From NCBI RefSeq assembly GCF_017084525.1, contig NZ_CP070950.1, positions 4,154,001 through 4,218,000 on the forward strand: 64,000 nt of DNA, in the 5' to 3' direction. Shown here piece by piece: positions 1-8,919 of the stretch. The notes below the pieces were generated by a model. The model worked only from the letters and a program-made list of their open reading frames with translations. It did no database searches and was not told where the DNA came from. The position numbers were made by a program, and so were the translations under genes. The stretch is from Conexibacter sp. SYSU D00693. Its GTDB lineage: Bacteria; Actinomycetota; Thermoleophilia; Solirubrobacterales; Solirubrobacteraceae. Numbering within the stretch: the stretch's first letter is position 1; the number at the start of each line of letters is the position of its first letter.

Positions 1-1
1 G

Positions 2-859
<858 letters not shown>

Positions 860-864
860 CGCTC

Positions 865-870
865 TACGCT
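865..870 (+). promoter_or_regulatory. -10 element of cobB-like sirtuin (leaderless type)
   Basis: TACGCT lies 8 nt before the ATG at 879. No purine-rich Shine-Dalgarno sequence is present. The spacing implies transcription starting at or next to the start codon. Confidence 0.6.
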
Positions 871-878
871 GAGAGCCG

Positions 879-1631
879 ATGACGCCCGCGACGACCGACC
901 GCGTCCAGCAGCTCGCCTCGCTCATCCGCGAGGCGGAGTCGGTCGTCGCGCTCACGGGCGCCGGGATCTCCGTGCCCTCGGGGATCCCGGACTTCCGCTC
1001 GCCCGGCACCGGGCTGTGGGAGGGCGTGAACCCGATGGAGGTCGCGCACATCGACGCGTGGCGGGCCGACCCCCGGCGCTTCTGGGAGTTCTACGGCCAG
1101 CGCTTCGCCTCGCTCGAGGGCAAGGAGCCCAACGGCGCGCACCGCGTGCTCGTCGAGCTCGAGCGCCGCGGGAGGCTCGACGGCGTCGTCACGCAGAACA
1201 TCGACCGCCTGCACCGCCTGGCCGGGTCCGCGAACCTCGTCGAGGTCCACGGGACGATCGACACGTCCTCGTGCCTGTCCTGTGGTGCGCGCTTCCCGCT
1301 GGACGAGGTCCGCGCGCGCCTGGCCGCGACCGGCCTGCCGGCCTGCGACTGCGGCGAGCCGCTCAAGCCCGACGTCGTCCTCTTCGGCGAGTTCCTGCCC
1401 GACGGCGCGCTCGAGCAGGCCTACGCGCTGGCGGGGACGGCCGACGTCCTGCTCTGCATCGGGTCCTCGCTGGAGGTCCACCCGATCGCCCAGTTGCCGG
1501 GGGTCACGAAGACCAACGGCGGCGAGGTCGCGATCGTCACCCGGGGCCCGACGCCCTGGGACCGCCACGCCGCGGTGAAGCTCGACGGCGACGTCGTCGG
1601 CGAGCTCGAGGCGCTGCTCGCGGCGCTGTGA
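879..1631 (+). CDS. cobB: NAD-dependent protein deacylase (sirtuin, CobB-like)
   Basis: 250 aa, normal length for a bacterial sirtuin. The NAD-binding motif GAGISVPSGIPDFR is near residues 27-40, followed by TQNIDRLH near residue 105 and the catalytic histidine in VEVHG. A zinc ribbon has CLSC then CDC (four cysteines between about residues 131 and 158), and GSSLEVHP closes the Rossmann fold. It removes acyl groups from lysines using NAD and typically controls enzymes such as acetyl-CoA synthetase. The adjacent beta-oxidation fusion suits a link to acyl-CoA metabolism, though this is inference. The start is set by a -10 hexamer just upstream. Confidence 0.93.
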   Translation: MTPATTDRVQQLASLIREAESVVALTGAGISVPSGIPDFRSPGTGLWEGVNPMEVAHIDAWRADPRRFWEFYGQRFASLEGKEPNGAHRVLVELERRGRLDGVVTQNIDRLHRLAGSANLVEVHGTIDTSSCLSCGARFPLDEVRARLAATGLPACDCGEPLKPDVVLFGEFLPDGALEQAYALAGTADVLLCIGSSLEVHPIAQLPGVTKTNGGEVAIVTRGPTPWDRHAAVKLDGDVVGELEALLAAL

Positions 1632-1634
1632 GCG

Positions 1635-2546
1635 CTAGCTGATCCGCCGGGTCACGCGCCCGTGCGCGTCGCCCTGGAACGCGCCCTTGCCGTCCTTGAA
1701 GTAGACCATCCAGCTCGGGCCCTGCAGCGGCAGGTCCATGAGCACGAGGTAGTCCACCCGCGTGGTCGGCACCCGGAGGCGTCCGGCGGCGCTGCGCGTC
1801 AGCCGGTAGGGCGCCGCGGGGTCGATCGACGCGAACGGCACGGTCTCGAGCGCGCCGGTCGCGGGCGACTCGGAGTCCACCTTCGCGGCCGCGCCGGCGC
1901 CGGCGACCGACACGTGGCGCAGGGTGTCGCCCCGCACGAGCTGCGCGTTGATCCGGTCGGGGGCGAGGCGGATGAGGCGGACCTTGCCGTGGGCCTGCAG
2001 GCGCCCGAGCGCCGGCGACAGGGCCGACTTCGTGAGCAGGGAGCCGCGCTGGAGGCCGAGGACGGGGCCGTCGTCGTCGCCCCCGCCCGGGGTGGGCAGG
2101 CTCTCGCGCCCCTCGTCGATGGCCCGCTGGACGTCGTCGATCGCGTCGCGCGCGGTGTCGACGCCGCCGTCGACCGCCGAGTACACGCCGATGCCGACCG
2201 GGACCATGATCGCCAGGACGATGAAGACGGGGATGAAGCGCAGCAGCCACCACGGACCGCGCGAGACGTCGATCGAGGCGACCGCCGGGATCTCCGTGCG
2301 CTCGGGGGCGGGGAGGTCCCACGTCATGGCCACCGGCGTGCCGACGTCGGCCGGCGCGCCGGAGGACGAGGCCGGCGCCGTGGCCGTCGCCGCCTTCGGG
2401 ATGAAGTCGTCGTCGAAGCCCGACGCCGAGGTCGTGGCGTTCGGCGCGCTGGCCGGCTGCTCGACGCTGGACGGTGCCGCACCGCGCAGCCCCGCCAGCG
2501 TGTCCTCCCCGATCTCGCGCCCGAACGCGTCGTGCTTGGCCCCCAT
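1635..2546 (-). CDS. Single-pass membrane protein of unknown function
   Basis: 303 aa starting MGAKHDAFGREIGED. The first 95 residues are polar and rich in Ala, Ser and Pro. One membrane helix runs from about residue 96 to 124 (WWLLRFIPVFIVLAIMVPVG). The remaining 180 residues, probably outside, contain a Gly/Asp linker (GGGDDD) and a region of beta character ending DGKGAFQGDAHGRVTRRIS. I do not recognise the family. The gene converges with the sirtuin gene, leaving 3 bp between the two stops, and follows fdhD on the same strand. Confidence 0.7.
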   Translation of the reverse strand: MGAKHDAFGREIGEDTLAGLRGAAPSSVEQPASAPNATTSASGFDDDFIPKAATATAPASSSGAPADVGTPVAMTWDLPAPERTEIPAVASIDVSRGPWWLLRFIPVFIVLAIMVPVGIGVYSAVDGGVDTARDAIDDVQRAIDEGRESLPTPGGGDDDGPVLGLQRGSLLTKSALSPALGRLQAHGKVRLIRLAPDRINAQLVRGDTLRHVSVAGAGAAAKVDSESPATGALETVPFASIDPAAPYRLTRSAAGRLRVPTTRVDYLVLMDLPLQGPSWMVYFKDGKGAFQGDAHGRVTRRIS

Positions 2547-2553
2547 GGACGCG

Positions 2554-2559
2554 ACGGTA
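2554..2559 (-). promoter_or_regulatory. -10 element of the 303-aa membrane protein gene
   Basis: Read on the minus strand the hexamer is TACCGT, 7 nt before the ATG at 2546. It decides this start over longer frames that run into fdhD. Confidence 0.55.
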
Positions 2560-2587
2560 CCCCGGCCCCGGCCGTCCGTGGGTGCGG

Positions 2588-3382
2588 TCAGCCCTCCGCT
2601 GCGCCGGGCGGCCTGCCACCGTCGACGACGCGCCCTCGGTCGGCGTACACGTTGACCGAGCCGCCCCGGGCGAAGCCGGCGAGCGTCATGCCGCGATCGC
2701 GCGCCAGCGAGACGGCCAGCGACGTCGGGGCGCCCACGCCGACGAGCACCGGGCAGCCCGCGAGCGCGGCCTTCTGCACGAGCTCGAAGGCCAGCCGGCC
2801 GCTCACGCACAGCACCCGGTCGTGGAGGGGGAGCAGGCCGTCGAGCAGCGCACGGCCGACGACCTTGTCCAGCGCGTTGTGGCGCCCGACGTCCTCGCGG
2901 ACGAGCAGCAGCTCGCCCGCCGCGTCGAAGAGGCCGGTCGCGTGCAGGCCGCCCGTGGCGGCGAAGCCGGGCTGGCGCAGGCCGTCGGGCAGGGCCGCCA
3001 GCAGCGCCCGGTCGACCCGCGGGCCGTCGGGCAGCTCGGGCGCGTGGCGGGCGACCTCCTCGAGCGCGCCCTTGCCGCACACCCCGCACGACGACGTCGC
3101 GTAGAAGCGCCGGCTCGACGGCTCGAAGGCGAGGTCCGCCTCGACCTCGACGACGTTGGCAGCGAGGTCCGCGGGCAGGCCGACCGACCGCGGCGGGCCG
3201 GCCAGCAGCCCCTCACCGTGCAGGAACCCCACGGCGAGCTCCTCGTCGTGGCCGGGCGTGCGCATCGTCACCGCCAGGGGCTCGCCGCCGACCCGCACCT
3301 CGAGCGGCTCCTCCACGGCGACGCGGTCCTCCACGTCGCCGTCGCGGCGCACGGAGCGGGTCAGGCGGGCGTCGGAGGCCAC
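2588..3382 (-). CDS. fdhD: Formate dehydrogenase accessory sulfurtransferase FdhD
   Basis: 264 aa. Family motifs appear in order: RTPGHDEELAVGFL near residue 45, the cysteine pair CGVCG near residue 100 that carries the persulfide, EDVGRHNALDKVVG near residue 160, SGRLAFELVQKAA, and GAPTSLAVSLARDRGMTLAGF near the end. FdhD moves sulfur from a cysteine desulfurase to the molybdenum cofactor of formate dehydrogenase in the cytoplasm. No formate dehydrogenase gene lies in this window. GTG at 3382 was chosen because a TACGCT hexamer sits 6 nt upstream and the length then fits the family; a longer frame runs back into the preceding gene. Confidence 0.93.
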   Translation of the reverse strand: MASDARLTRSVRRDGDVEDRVAVEEPLEVRVGGEPLAVTMRTPGHDEELAVGFLHGEGLLAGPPRSVGLPADLAANVVEVEADLAFEPSSRRFYATSSCGVCGKGALEEVARHAPELPDGPRVDRALLAALPDGLRQPGFAATGGLHATGLFDAAGELLLVREDVGRHNALDKVVGRALLDGLLPLHDRVLCVSGRLAFELVQKAALAGCPVLVGVGAPTSLAVSLARDRGMTLAGFARGGSVNVYADRGRVVDGGRPPGAAEG

Positions 3383-3388
3383 GCGCTG

Positions 3389-3394
3389 AGCGTA
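3389..3394 (-). promoter_or_regulatory. -10 element of fdhD
   Basis: TACGCT on the minus strand ends 6 nt before the GTG at 3382, in the 16-nt gap after the preceding gene. Confidence 0.55.
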
Positions 3395-3398
3395 GGCG

Positions 3399-4244
3399 TC
3401 AGGCGATGCCGGGGGCGGTCCGCGCGCGCAGCGCGGCCTCGGTGCGCCCGACCAGGCGCTCGACCTCGAGGATCGTCGCCTCGTCCAGGCCGCCCTGCAA
3501 CGCCATGTTCGCGGCCGCGCCGACGGCACCGCGGCCCTCGCGCAGCTCGGCCAGCCGGGCGCTGAGGTCGGTCGTCGACGCCCACGGCTCGAGCTCGGCG
3601 ATCGCCGCCTCGAGCGCGACGCGCAGCTGCAGCGCCGCCTCGCGGTGCCGGCCGCGGTCGACGTCGAGGCGCGCGCGCAGGACGAGCTCCTCGCAGGCCA
3701 GCGCGACGTCGCGGCCGCCGAGGAGCGCGGCGAGGCGCTCCTGCGGGCGCAGGGCGGCGGTCCGGCGGGCGAGCTTCCTGGGCGCCGCGCGCGGCAGCTC
3801 CTTGGCCACCGACCAGCGGCCGTGGGCGACGTCGTCGCCGACGCCCGCGCCGACGCGCACGACGATCGCCTGCTCGCGCGACACCTCGCGCACGAACGGG
3901 TCGGCCGCCGCGATGCGGTGCGCCTGCAGCACGTCGTTGAGGACCGCGATGCCCTCCTCGGCGCGGTCGTCGAGGTCCTGCTTCGCGAGCCACGCCTCGG
4001 CCTCGCCCTCGACGGGACGGGCGTCGATGACCGTGGCGCGCGCGGTGCTGACGGGCTCGACCGGCGCGCCCGCGGCTGCGGTCGCCGGCTTCTTGCCGCG
4101 CAGCAGCCGGCGCTGGGGTGCGCCGAGCGTCGCGAGCACCAGCACGTGCTCGGCCTCGCCGGCGTGGCCGCGCACGACGTAGCGCCCGTCCTGCGGCCCG
4201 AGGACGTAGGGCAGCTCGACCTGGACGAACCCGAACGCGCTCAC
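3399..4244 (-). CDS. Conserved-looking protein of unknown function
   Basis: 281 aa with a GTG start. The N-terminal 60 residues look like a small beta domain (FGFVQVELPYVLGPQDGRYVV). The remainder is strongly helical and charged (for example RHREAALQLRVALEAAIAELEPW) and could form a helical bundle or coiled coil. There is no signal peptide, membrane segment or recognisable catalytic motif. It starts 31 nt after the stop of the large wall protein and has no separate -10 hexamer, so it is probably transcribed with that gene. Function unknown. Confidence 0.7.
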   Translation of the reverse strand: MSAFGFVQVELPYVLGPQDGRYVVRGHAGEAEHVLVLATLGAPQRRLLRGKKPATAAAGAPVEPVSTARATVIDARPVEGEAEAWLAKQDLDDRAEEGIAVLNDVLQAHRIAAADPFVREVSREQAIVVRVGAGVGDDVAHGRWSVAKELPRAAPRKLARRTAALRPQERLAALLGGRDVALACEELVLRARLDVDRGRHREAALQLRVALEAAIAELEPWASTTDLSARLAELREGRGAVGAAANMALQGGLDEATILEVERLVGRTEAALRARTAPGIA

Positions 4245-4275
4245 CGGCGGGAGAGCGCGGCGAGCCCGCTCGGCG

Positions 4276-6771
4276 TCACTCGCCCTCGTGGGCGTCGCTG
4301 GCGCGCTCGGGCTTGGGGACCTCGACGGCGTACTTCGACGGCGAGGTGCGCACGGTCGGGTTGTCGATGTCGCCGAGGCGGTCGATCAGCTTGATCCACT
4401 GCGAGGGCTTGAGGACCGCGTCGAGCTTGCGCCCGTCGACGGTCTGCCCGAGCTGCGGGCGCCACCCGACGTGGATGTGGTCGGCGTGGTCGGGCAGCGA
4501 CATCGTGTTGTCCGCGCCCTCGAAGGTCATCAGCGAGATGATCTGTGCCGGCTTCATCGACCCCTGCAGGGTCAGGAGGCGGCGGATGGTCATCTCGGTG
4601 ATCGAGCCCGCGCCCTGGTGGCCGAGGATCGGGATGCCGTTGACCTTCGCGATGTCGACCGCGTTGCCCGAGCTGTGGTGCGAGACGTTGCCCGACGCGG
4701 TCATCAGCGAGTGGCCGCAGCGCAGCGAGCTGACCGACGGCTTGAGGCCGGAGGCCGACAGGAAGGACAGGGTGGCCAGCACGCGGCGGTCGATGTTGCC
4801 CGCCTGGACGTCGCGGCGGCCGCACTCGTAGAGCTCGATGCGCGGGTCCTCGGCGACCTGGCGCTGGAGCTGCTCCTTGCTCATGAGCAGGATCTGGCCG
4901 ATCGACGGCGTCTTGGCGTCGGGGCCGAAGAGCGGGTTCTTGCCCTGGGCGCGGTACACCGACGTCGACTCGAGCAGCTTCCAGCCGTCGAGGATCGGCT
5001 TCGGGTCGATGCGCGGGGCGCCGCGGCCGGCCGGGCGGATCTCGAACTGGACGTGCGAGGCCTTGGTCGGCGACGTCTTGCCGATGCGGCCCAGGATGGT
5101 GCCGGCGACGACCTTCGAGCCGACCTGGAGCGGCTTGATGCGGACCTCGGACCTCTTGAGGCCGAAGACCTGCGTGAAGTACGACTTGAACGTGGTGTAG
5201 CCCGAGAGCAGGTCCTGGTTGAGGAGCTGCTCCTCGCCGCCCGCCTTGTACGCGCGCTTGCGCGCGGGGTTGGCGAACAGGCGCTCCTTCTCGAGCGTCT
5301 GGCCCGCGCCGTCGGCGGTGTCGGCCGCCTTGGGCTTGGCGCCCGTGGTGCGCGCCTTGGCCGGCGCCGACTCCTTGGCCGGCTGGGCGCCGGCGGTGGC
5401 CGGGGCGGTGGGCTTCGGGTCCTTCTTGGCCTGCTGGTCGAGGCCGAGCTCGTCCTTGACCTCGTCGCGCGAGACCGAGAGCTTCTTCGGGACCGGGTAG
5501 CCGGCCGCGAGCTTCTTCAGGTGCGCGTACGTGTACGTGTTGCCGTAGACGTCGCGCAGCTGGATGAACCGGCCGAGGCGCTCGGTCTTGCCGATCTTCA
5601 CGATCTTGCCGTCCTGGACGGCGATGACCGGGGAGCCGGGCTTGGCGAAGATGTCGACGCTGCGACGGCCCGACTCGCTCTCGACCGGCAGCGCCGCGTT
5701 GCGGCCCTTGGCGATCCGGCGCTTCGTGTCGGCCTCGGAGACGTCGTTGGCGTAGCGCGCCTTGGCGTGGACCGGGAAGTGGCCCTGCGTGAGGCCGGTC
5801 AGCGAGCCGACGAGGTCGGCGGGCAGGCCGCCGATGAGGCGTGCGCGCAGCAGGACGGAGTCGACGTACCAGTCGGCGTGGTTGTAGGCGAAGATCGCGC
5901 CGCGCAGGTCCTTGGCGGCGTCGGCCGCCTTGAGGTAGCGCGCCGCCGCGAAGATCGCGTCGACCGGGTTGTACGGGTCCTTCTTGCCGTCCTTGTTGGC
6001 GTCAACGCCGTACTGGCGCCACGTCGACGGCAGGAACTGCATCCAGCCGACGGCGCCGGCGGACGAGACGTTCGTGTTGCGCCCGTAGTCCGTCTCGATC
6101 TCGTTGATCGCGGCCAGGACCTCCCAGCGCACGCCGTACTCGATGCCGGCGGCCTGGTAGATCGGCAGCAGGAAGGGCGGGATCCGGAACTTCTCGATGA
6201 AGAAGTTGGGGACGCCGACCGGCGCGGGGCCGAGGTCGGCGATCGAGAGGCCCGGGTTGTCGAGCGTGGGGACGCCGTCGGCCGTGCGGCCCGGGTCGGC
6301 CGGCGCCTGGTCGGCGTCGTCCTTGGCCTGCTGCTCCTCGTCCTGCGGCTGGCCGGCGGCCTGCTCCTCGCCGGCGGGCTGCTCCTTGCGCGCGGCGCGC
6401 TTGGCCTTGCCCGTGGTCTCCTGCTCGGCCTGCTCCTCGGCCTTCGGCGCATCCGGGAGGACGGCCTCGGGCTGCGTCTGGGCCGGCTGCTCCGTCGTGG
6501 GCGCCGGCTCGGGCGAGGTCGGCGTGGGGGCCGCGGCGGGGCCGCCCACCTCCTGGATCGAGACGATCGGGAGCTTGATCCCCGGGATCGGGACCTTGTC
6601 CAGCGGCGTGCCGGGCGGGACGTCGATCTGGACCGTGATCTGCTGGCCGCCCAGCAGGGTGATCACCAGCGTCCTCGGCTGCGCGGGGGCAGGGAGGACG
6701 GCGGCGCCGAAGCCGGCCGAGAACGTGCCGGCCACGAGCAGGCCGGCGGTCAGCTTCTTGCGCTTCGTCAT
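4276..6771 (-). CDS. Exported cell-wall protein: SLT transglycosylase + M23-like + M15-like domains
   Basis: 831 aa from ATG 6771. A signal peptide (MTKRKKLTAGLLVAGTFSAG then PAPAQ) is followed by about 150 residues rich in E, Q, A and P. Residues about 205-305 are a lytic-transglycosylase module with the glutamate in EIETDYGRN and the signature GAVGWMQFLPSTW. Residues about 365-585 resemble LytM/M23 (PGSPVIAVQDGKIVKIG, YAHLKKL) but the metal motif HLHFE reads HVQFE, so this part is probably non-catalytic; it is split by a Lys/Ala/Pro/Gln insert. Residues about 690-775 resemble M15/VanY (HSSGNAVDIA, DHADHIHVGW) with ligands intact. It likely trims or remodels peptidoglycan outside the membrane. 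A TTG at 6795 would add eight residues but destroys the spacing to GGAGGAG. Confidence 0.85.
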   Translation of the reverse strand: MTKRKKLTAGLLVAGTFSAGFGAAVLPAPAQPRTLVITLLGGQQITVQIDVPPGTPLDKVPIPGIKLPIVSIQEVGGPAAAPTPTSPEPAPTTEQPAQTQPEAVLPDAPKAEEQAEQETTGKAKRAARKEQPAGEEQAAGQPQDEEQQAKDDADQAPADPGRTADGVPTLDNPGLSIADLGPAPVGVPNFFIEKFRIPPFLLPIYQAAGIEYGVRWEVLAAINEIETDYGRNTNVSSAGAVGWMQFLPSTWRQYGVDANKDGKKDPYNPVDAIFAAARYLKAADAAKDLRGAIFAYNHADWYVDSVLLRARLIGGLPADLVGSLTGLTQGHFPVHAKARYANDVSEADTKRRIAKGRNAALPVESESGRRSVDIFAKPGSPVIAVQDGKIVKIGKTERLGRFIQLRDVYGNTYTYAHLKKLAAGYPVPKKLSVSRDEVKDELGLDQQAKKDPKPTAPATAGAQPAKESAPAKARTTGAKPKAADTADGAGQTLEKERLFANPARKRAYKAGGEEQLLNQDLLSGYTTFKSYFTQVFGLKRSEVRIKPLQVGSKVVAGTILGRIGKTSPTKASHVQFEIRPAGRGAPRIDPKPILDGWKLLESTSVYRAQGKNPLFGPDAKTPSIGQILLMSKEQLQRQVAEDPRIELYECGRRDVQAGNIDRRVLATLSFLSASGLKPSVSSLRCGHSLMTASGNVSHHSSGNAVDIAKVNGIPILGHQGAGSITEMTIRRLLTLQGSMKPAQIISLMTFEGADNTMSLPDHADHIHVGWRPQLGQTVDGRKLDAVLKPSQWIKLIDRLGDIDNPTVRTSPSKYAVEVPKPERASDAHEGE

Positions 6772-6830
6772 CAGGTGTCTGCTCTCCTCCAGCAACCCGG
6801 GACCGCGGGCACGACCTTCCGGGTCGCGCC

Positions 6831-6836
6831 ACCCTA
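6831..6836 (-). promoter_or_regulatory. -10 element of the 831-aa wall protein gene, with 5' leader
   Basis: TAGGGT on the minus strand would start transcription near 6824 and give a leader of about 53 nt that contains GGAGGAG, 12 nt before the ATG at 6771. This gene is therefore not leaderless. Confidence 0.4.
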
Positions 6837-6964
6837 CCAGTGCAGGTGGGCGGGTCCGGCGACGCTAACCCGTCCACAACGCAGATTGCAACGCCCCGCG
6901 TGGGGGCCATGTCGCGCCCGTTCGGGGGAGGCGGTCCTGCGTCGTACCGCGCGGGCGCGCCGGG

Positions 6965-6970
6965 TACTGT
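6965..6970 (+). promoter_or_regulatory. -10 element of the 146-aa coiled-coil gene
   Basis: TACTGT, 7 nt before the ATG at 6978. It fixes the start and excludes 46 upstream in-frame codons. Confidence 0.55.
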
Positions 6971-6977
6971 GCCGCCC

Positions 6978-7418
6978 ATGGCTGAACGCGGTGCGGACGG
7001 CGAGGGGCTGCGCGAGCGGCTCGGGCGCCAGGGCGAGGACGCGCTGGGCAAGCTGGCCCAGGAGCTGGTCGAGAACCCGATGGTGACCGGCGCGATCTCA
7101 CGGATCTTCGAGGCGAGGGAGAAGGCGGTGCAGGCCCAGGAGGTCGCGATGGGGGCGCTCAACCTGCCGTCGGCCGCGGACCTCGAGCGGCTGACCCGCC
7201 GCGTGCGGTCCGTCAGCCAGCGGCTCGAGGGGATCGAGGACGGGGTGGACCGCCTCGACGAGCGGCTCGCCTCGGGCGGCGTGGAGGCGCGCCTGCGCTC
7301 CATCGAGGAGAAGCTCGACGGGCTCGCGACGGACCTCGCGGCGCTGCGTGCGGCCCTGCCGCAGGACGGCTCGCCGGCGCCCTCGCGCGACCAGGAGCGC
7401 CTGAAGGTCGGGGAGTAG
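6978..7418 (+). CDS. Small coiled-coil protein of unknown function
   Basis: 146 aa starting MAERGADGEGLRERLGRQ. Most of the chain from residue 10 to 130 is helical with heptad-like spacing (for example VRSVSQRLEGIEDGVDRLDE), suggesting a long coiled coil. No signal peptide, membrane segment or catalytic motif is visible. The middle stretch ENPMVTGAISRIFEAREKAVQAQE and overall form resemble the 166-aa protein encoded 1 kb downstream, so both may be phasin-like or other structural proteins. This is inference only. Confidence 0.7.
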   Translation: MAERGADGEGLRERLGRQGEDALGKLAQELVENPMVTGAISRIFEAREKAVQAQEVAMGALNLPSAADLERLTRRVRSVSQRLEGIEDGVDRLDERLASGGVEARLRSIEEKLDGLATDLAALRAALPQDGSPAPSRDQERLKVGE

Positions 7419-7445
7419 GACCGTCGCGGAGGGGTGGCCACCGGC

Positions 7446-7465
7446 CGCCCCGTTCCATCGGGGCG
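7446..7465 (+). terminator. Possible hairpin terminator after the 146-aa gene
   Basis: CGCCCCG, a 6-nt loop, then CGGGGCG, 27 nt after the stop at 7418. There is no T-run. The rest of the 255-bp gap (7419-7673) shows no gene or other clear structure. Confidence 0.3.
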
Positions 7466-7673
7466 ACCGGGGCCGGAGGAGAGGCCCGCGCGACACAGAC
7501 GCTTGCGGGAGAGCGGCGCACCGGGCTGGACGGGAGAGCGAGGGCCAGGAGCGCGTCGGCTGTCTCGATCGGGCACGGTGGATCTTGCGCTGCGCGAGGC
7601 CGCCGCGCCGCCGAGGTGGCAGGCATCCGCCGGGTGCGGCCTCCCGCACCGCCCGAACGGACTGGACGACCGG

Positions 7674-8369
7674 TCAGGCGCAGCCGAGGGCGTGCGCGGC
7701 AGCGCGGCCGACGGCCTCGCCCGCGGCCTCGAGGCCCTCGGGCGAGATGCGCTCGCGGCCGCCCTCCAGCAGGTCGGTCACCGCCAGCACGCAGCCGAAG
7801 CGCACGTCGCGCCGTGCGGCGACGGCCGCCAGCGCGGCGGCCTCCATCTCGACGGCGGCGGCGCCCTGGGCCTTCCAGGACGCCGCCCGCGCGTCGTCGC
7901 GGTCGTAGAAGAGGTCGGTGGAGACGACGAGCGCCGTCGTCCCCGCCGCGTCCGCCAGCGCGGCGGCCAGCCCGGCGTCGACGGCGACGCGCTCCCCGGC
8001 GCCCAGCGCGCGGCTGGTGCCGTCCGCGGCGAGGACCTCGCCGGCGGCCAGCAGCTGGCCGAGCGCGAGGTCGCCGTCCAGCGCGCCGCACGTCCCCACG
8101 CGCACCGCGACCTCCGCGCCGAGGTCGGCGAGCTCCTCGAGGACGATGGCCGCGCTGGGCCCGCCCATGCCGGTGCTCTGGATCGTCAGCGGCGCGCCGT
8201 CCGCGGCCGTGCCGCTGTAGCCCCAGAGCCCGCGGTTGTGGTTGAACATCCGGCGGTCGTCGCCCAGCAGGACCTGCGCGAGGGCCAGCGCGCGACCGGG
8301 ATCGCCGGGCAGCAGCACGCGCGGCGCCAGCTCGGCGGTCGGGTGGACGTGGATCGGCTGGCTGGCCAC
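7674..8369 (-). CDS. Nucleoside phosphorylase (PNP/UDP family)
   Basis: 231 aa. LLPGDPGRALALAQ at the N-terminus is the phosphate-binding GDP motif. STGMGGPSAAIVLEEL and VRVGTCGAL form the phosphate/ribose site, and GAAAVEMEAAAL near residue 170 is the ribose-binding EMEAA motif. The hexameric NP-I fold is clear. Length and motifs fit either DeoD-type purine phosphorylase or uridine phosphorylase, and I cannot choose the substrate. It splits nucleosides into base and pentose 1-phosphate in salvage. GTG 8369 is supported by TATCCT 8 nt upstream; it is transcribed divergently from the next gene. Confidence 0.88.
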   Translation of the reverse strand: MASQPIHVHPTAELAPRVLLPGDPGRALALAQVLLGDDRRMFNHNRGLWGYSGTAADGAPLTIQSTGMGGPSAAIVLEELADLGAEVAVRVGTCGALDGDLALGQLLAAGEVLAADGTSRALGAGERVAVDAGLAAALADAAGTTALVVSTDLFYDRDDARAASWKAQGAAAVEMEAAALAAVAARRDVRFGCVLAVTDLLEGGRERISPEGLEAAGEAVGRAAAHALGCA

Positions 8370-8377
8370 GGCGGCGG

Positions 8378-8383
8378 AGGATA
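8378..8383 (-). promoter_or_regulatory. -10 element of the nucleoside phosphorylase, overlapping the divergent promoter
   Basis: TATCCT on the minus strand, 8 nt before GTG 8369. Positions 8382-8383 (TA) are shared with the -10 of the gene on the other strand. Confidence 0.55.
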
Positions 8384-8387
8384 GGGT
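8382..8387 (+). promoter_or_regulatory. -10 element of the 166-aa KPA-tail gene
   Basis: TAGGGT, 7 nt before GTG 8395. It overlaps the minus-strand -10 at 8378-8383 by two bases. Confidence 0.55.
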
Positions 8388-8394
8388 CCGGCCC

Positions 8395-8895
8395 GTGGCC
8401 AAGAAGAAGGACAAGAAGGACAAGGGCGCCTCGAAGCAGGAGTCGCGCTCCCGCGCCGACCAGGTGCGCAGCGCGGTCGAGCAGGCCTTCTCGGCCACGG
8501 CCGGCGGCGCCGCCGACACGCGCGGGCGCGCGCAGGACCTCGCCGAGGAGCTCCAGCAGGTCGCCACGCGCTTCCGCGACGCCGTCGAGGACCTCCGTCC
8601 GCCGACGGCCGACGAGCTGCGCGCGCTCTCCAGCCGGCTCGACGCCCTCGAGCAGCGCGTCGGCGAGCTCGAGGCCAAGCCCGCCCCCAGGCCGCCCGCC
8701 AAGCCGCGCGCCGCCGCCGCCTCGCGCACGCGCGCCGCGCGCGCGGACGCCAAGGCCACGCCGCCCAAGCCCGCCGCCAAGCCGGCGGCGGCCAAGCCCG
8801 CGCGCGGGACCGGCACGCGCGCCGCGGCCGCCAAGCCCAAGCCGGCCCCCAAGCCGTCGCCGCGCACCCCGCCGGCGGGCGACGCCTCCTCCTAG
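8395..8895 (+). CDS. Coiled-coil protein with histone/phasin-like basic tail
   Basis: 166 aa. It opens with a lysine-rich stretch (AKKKDKKDKG), then a helical region of about 80 residues (DLAEELQQVATRFRDAVEDL, ALSSRLDALEQRVGELEAK). The last 70 residues are almost only Ala, Pro, Lys and Arg, with repeated KPAAK/KPAP units. This layout of helical domain plus KPA tail resembles PhaF-type phasins and histone H1-like bacterial proteins, which bind polyester granules or DNA. No polyester synthase gene is in the window, so the partner is unknown. The start is decided by the -10 hexamer. Confidence 0.75.
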   Translation: MAKKKDKKDKGASKQESRSRADQVRSAVEQAFSATAGGAADTRGRAQDLAEELQQVATRFRDAVEDLRPPTADELRALSSRLDALEQRVGELEAKPAPRPPAKPRAAAASRTRAARADAKATPPKPAAKPAAAKPARGTGTRAAAAKPKPAPKPSPRTPPAGDASS

Positions 8896-8919
8896 CCCGC
8901 GGCCCCGCGCGCGCCGGAC

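Noticed and set aside
4288-7086. 932-codon open frame on the plus strand
   Set aside because: Antisense shadow of the 831-aa wall protein; the composition is almost only Arg, Gly, Leu, Ala and Asp.
7419-7673. Possible small RNA in the 255-bp gap
   Set aside because: Only one short hairpin (7446-7465) is visible; no promoter, tRNA or known RNA motif was seen.
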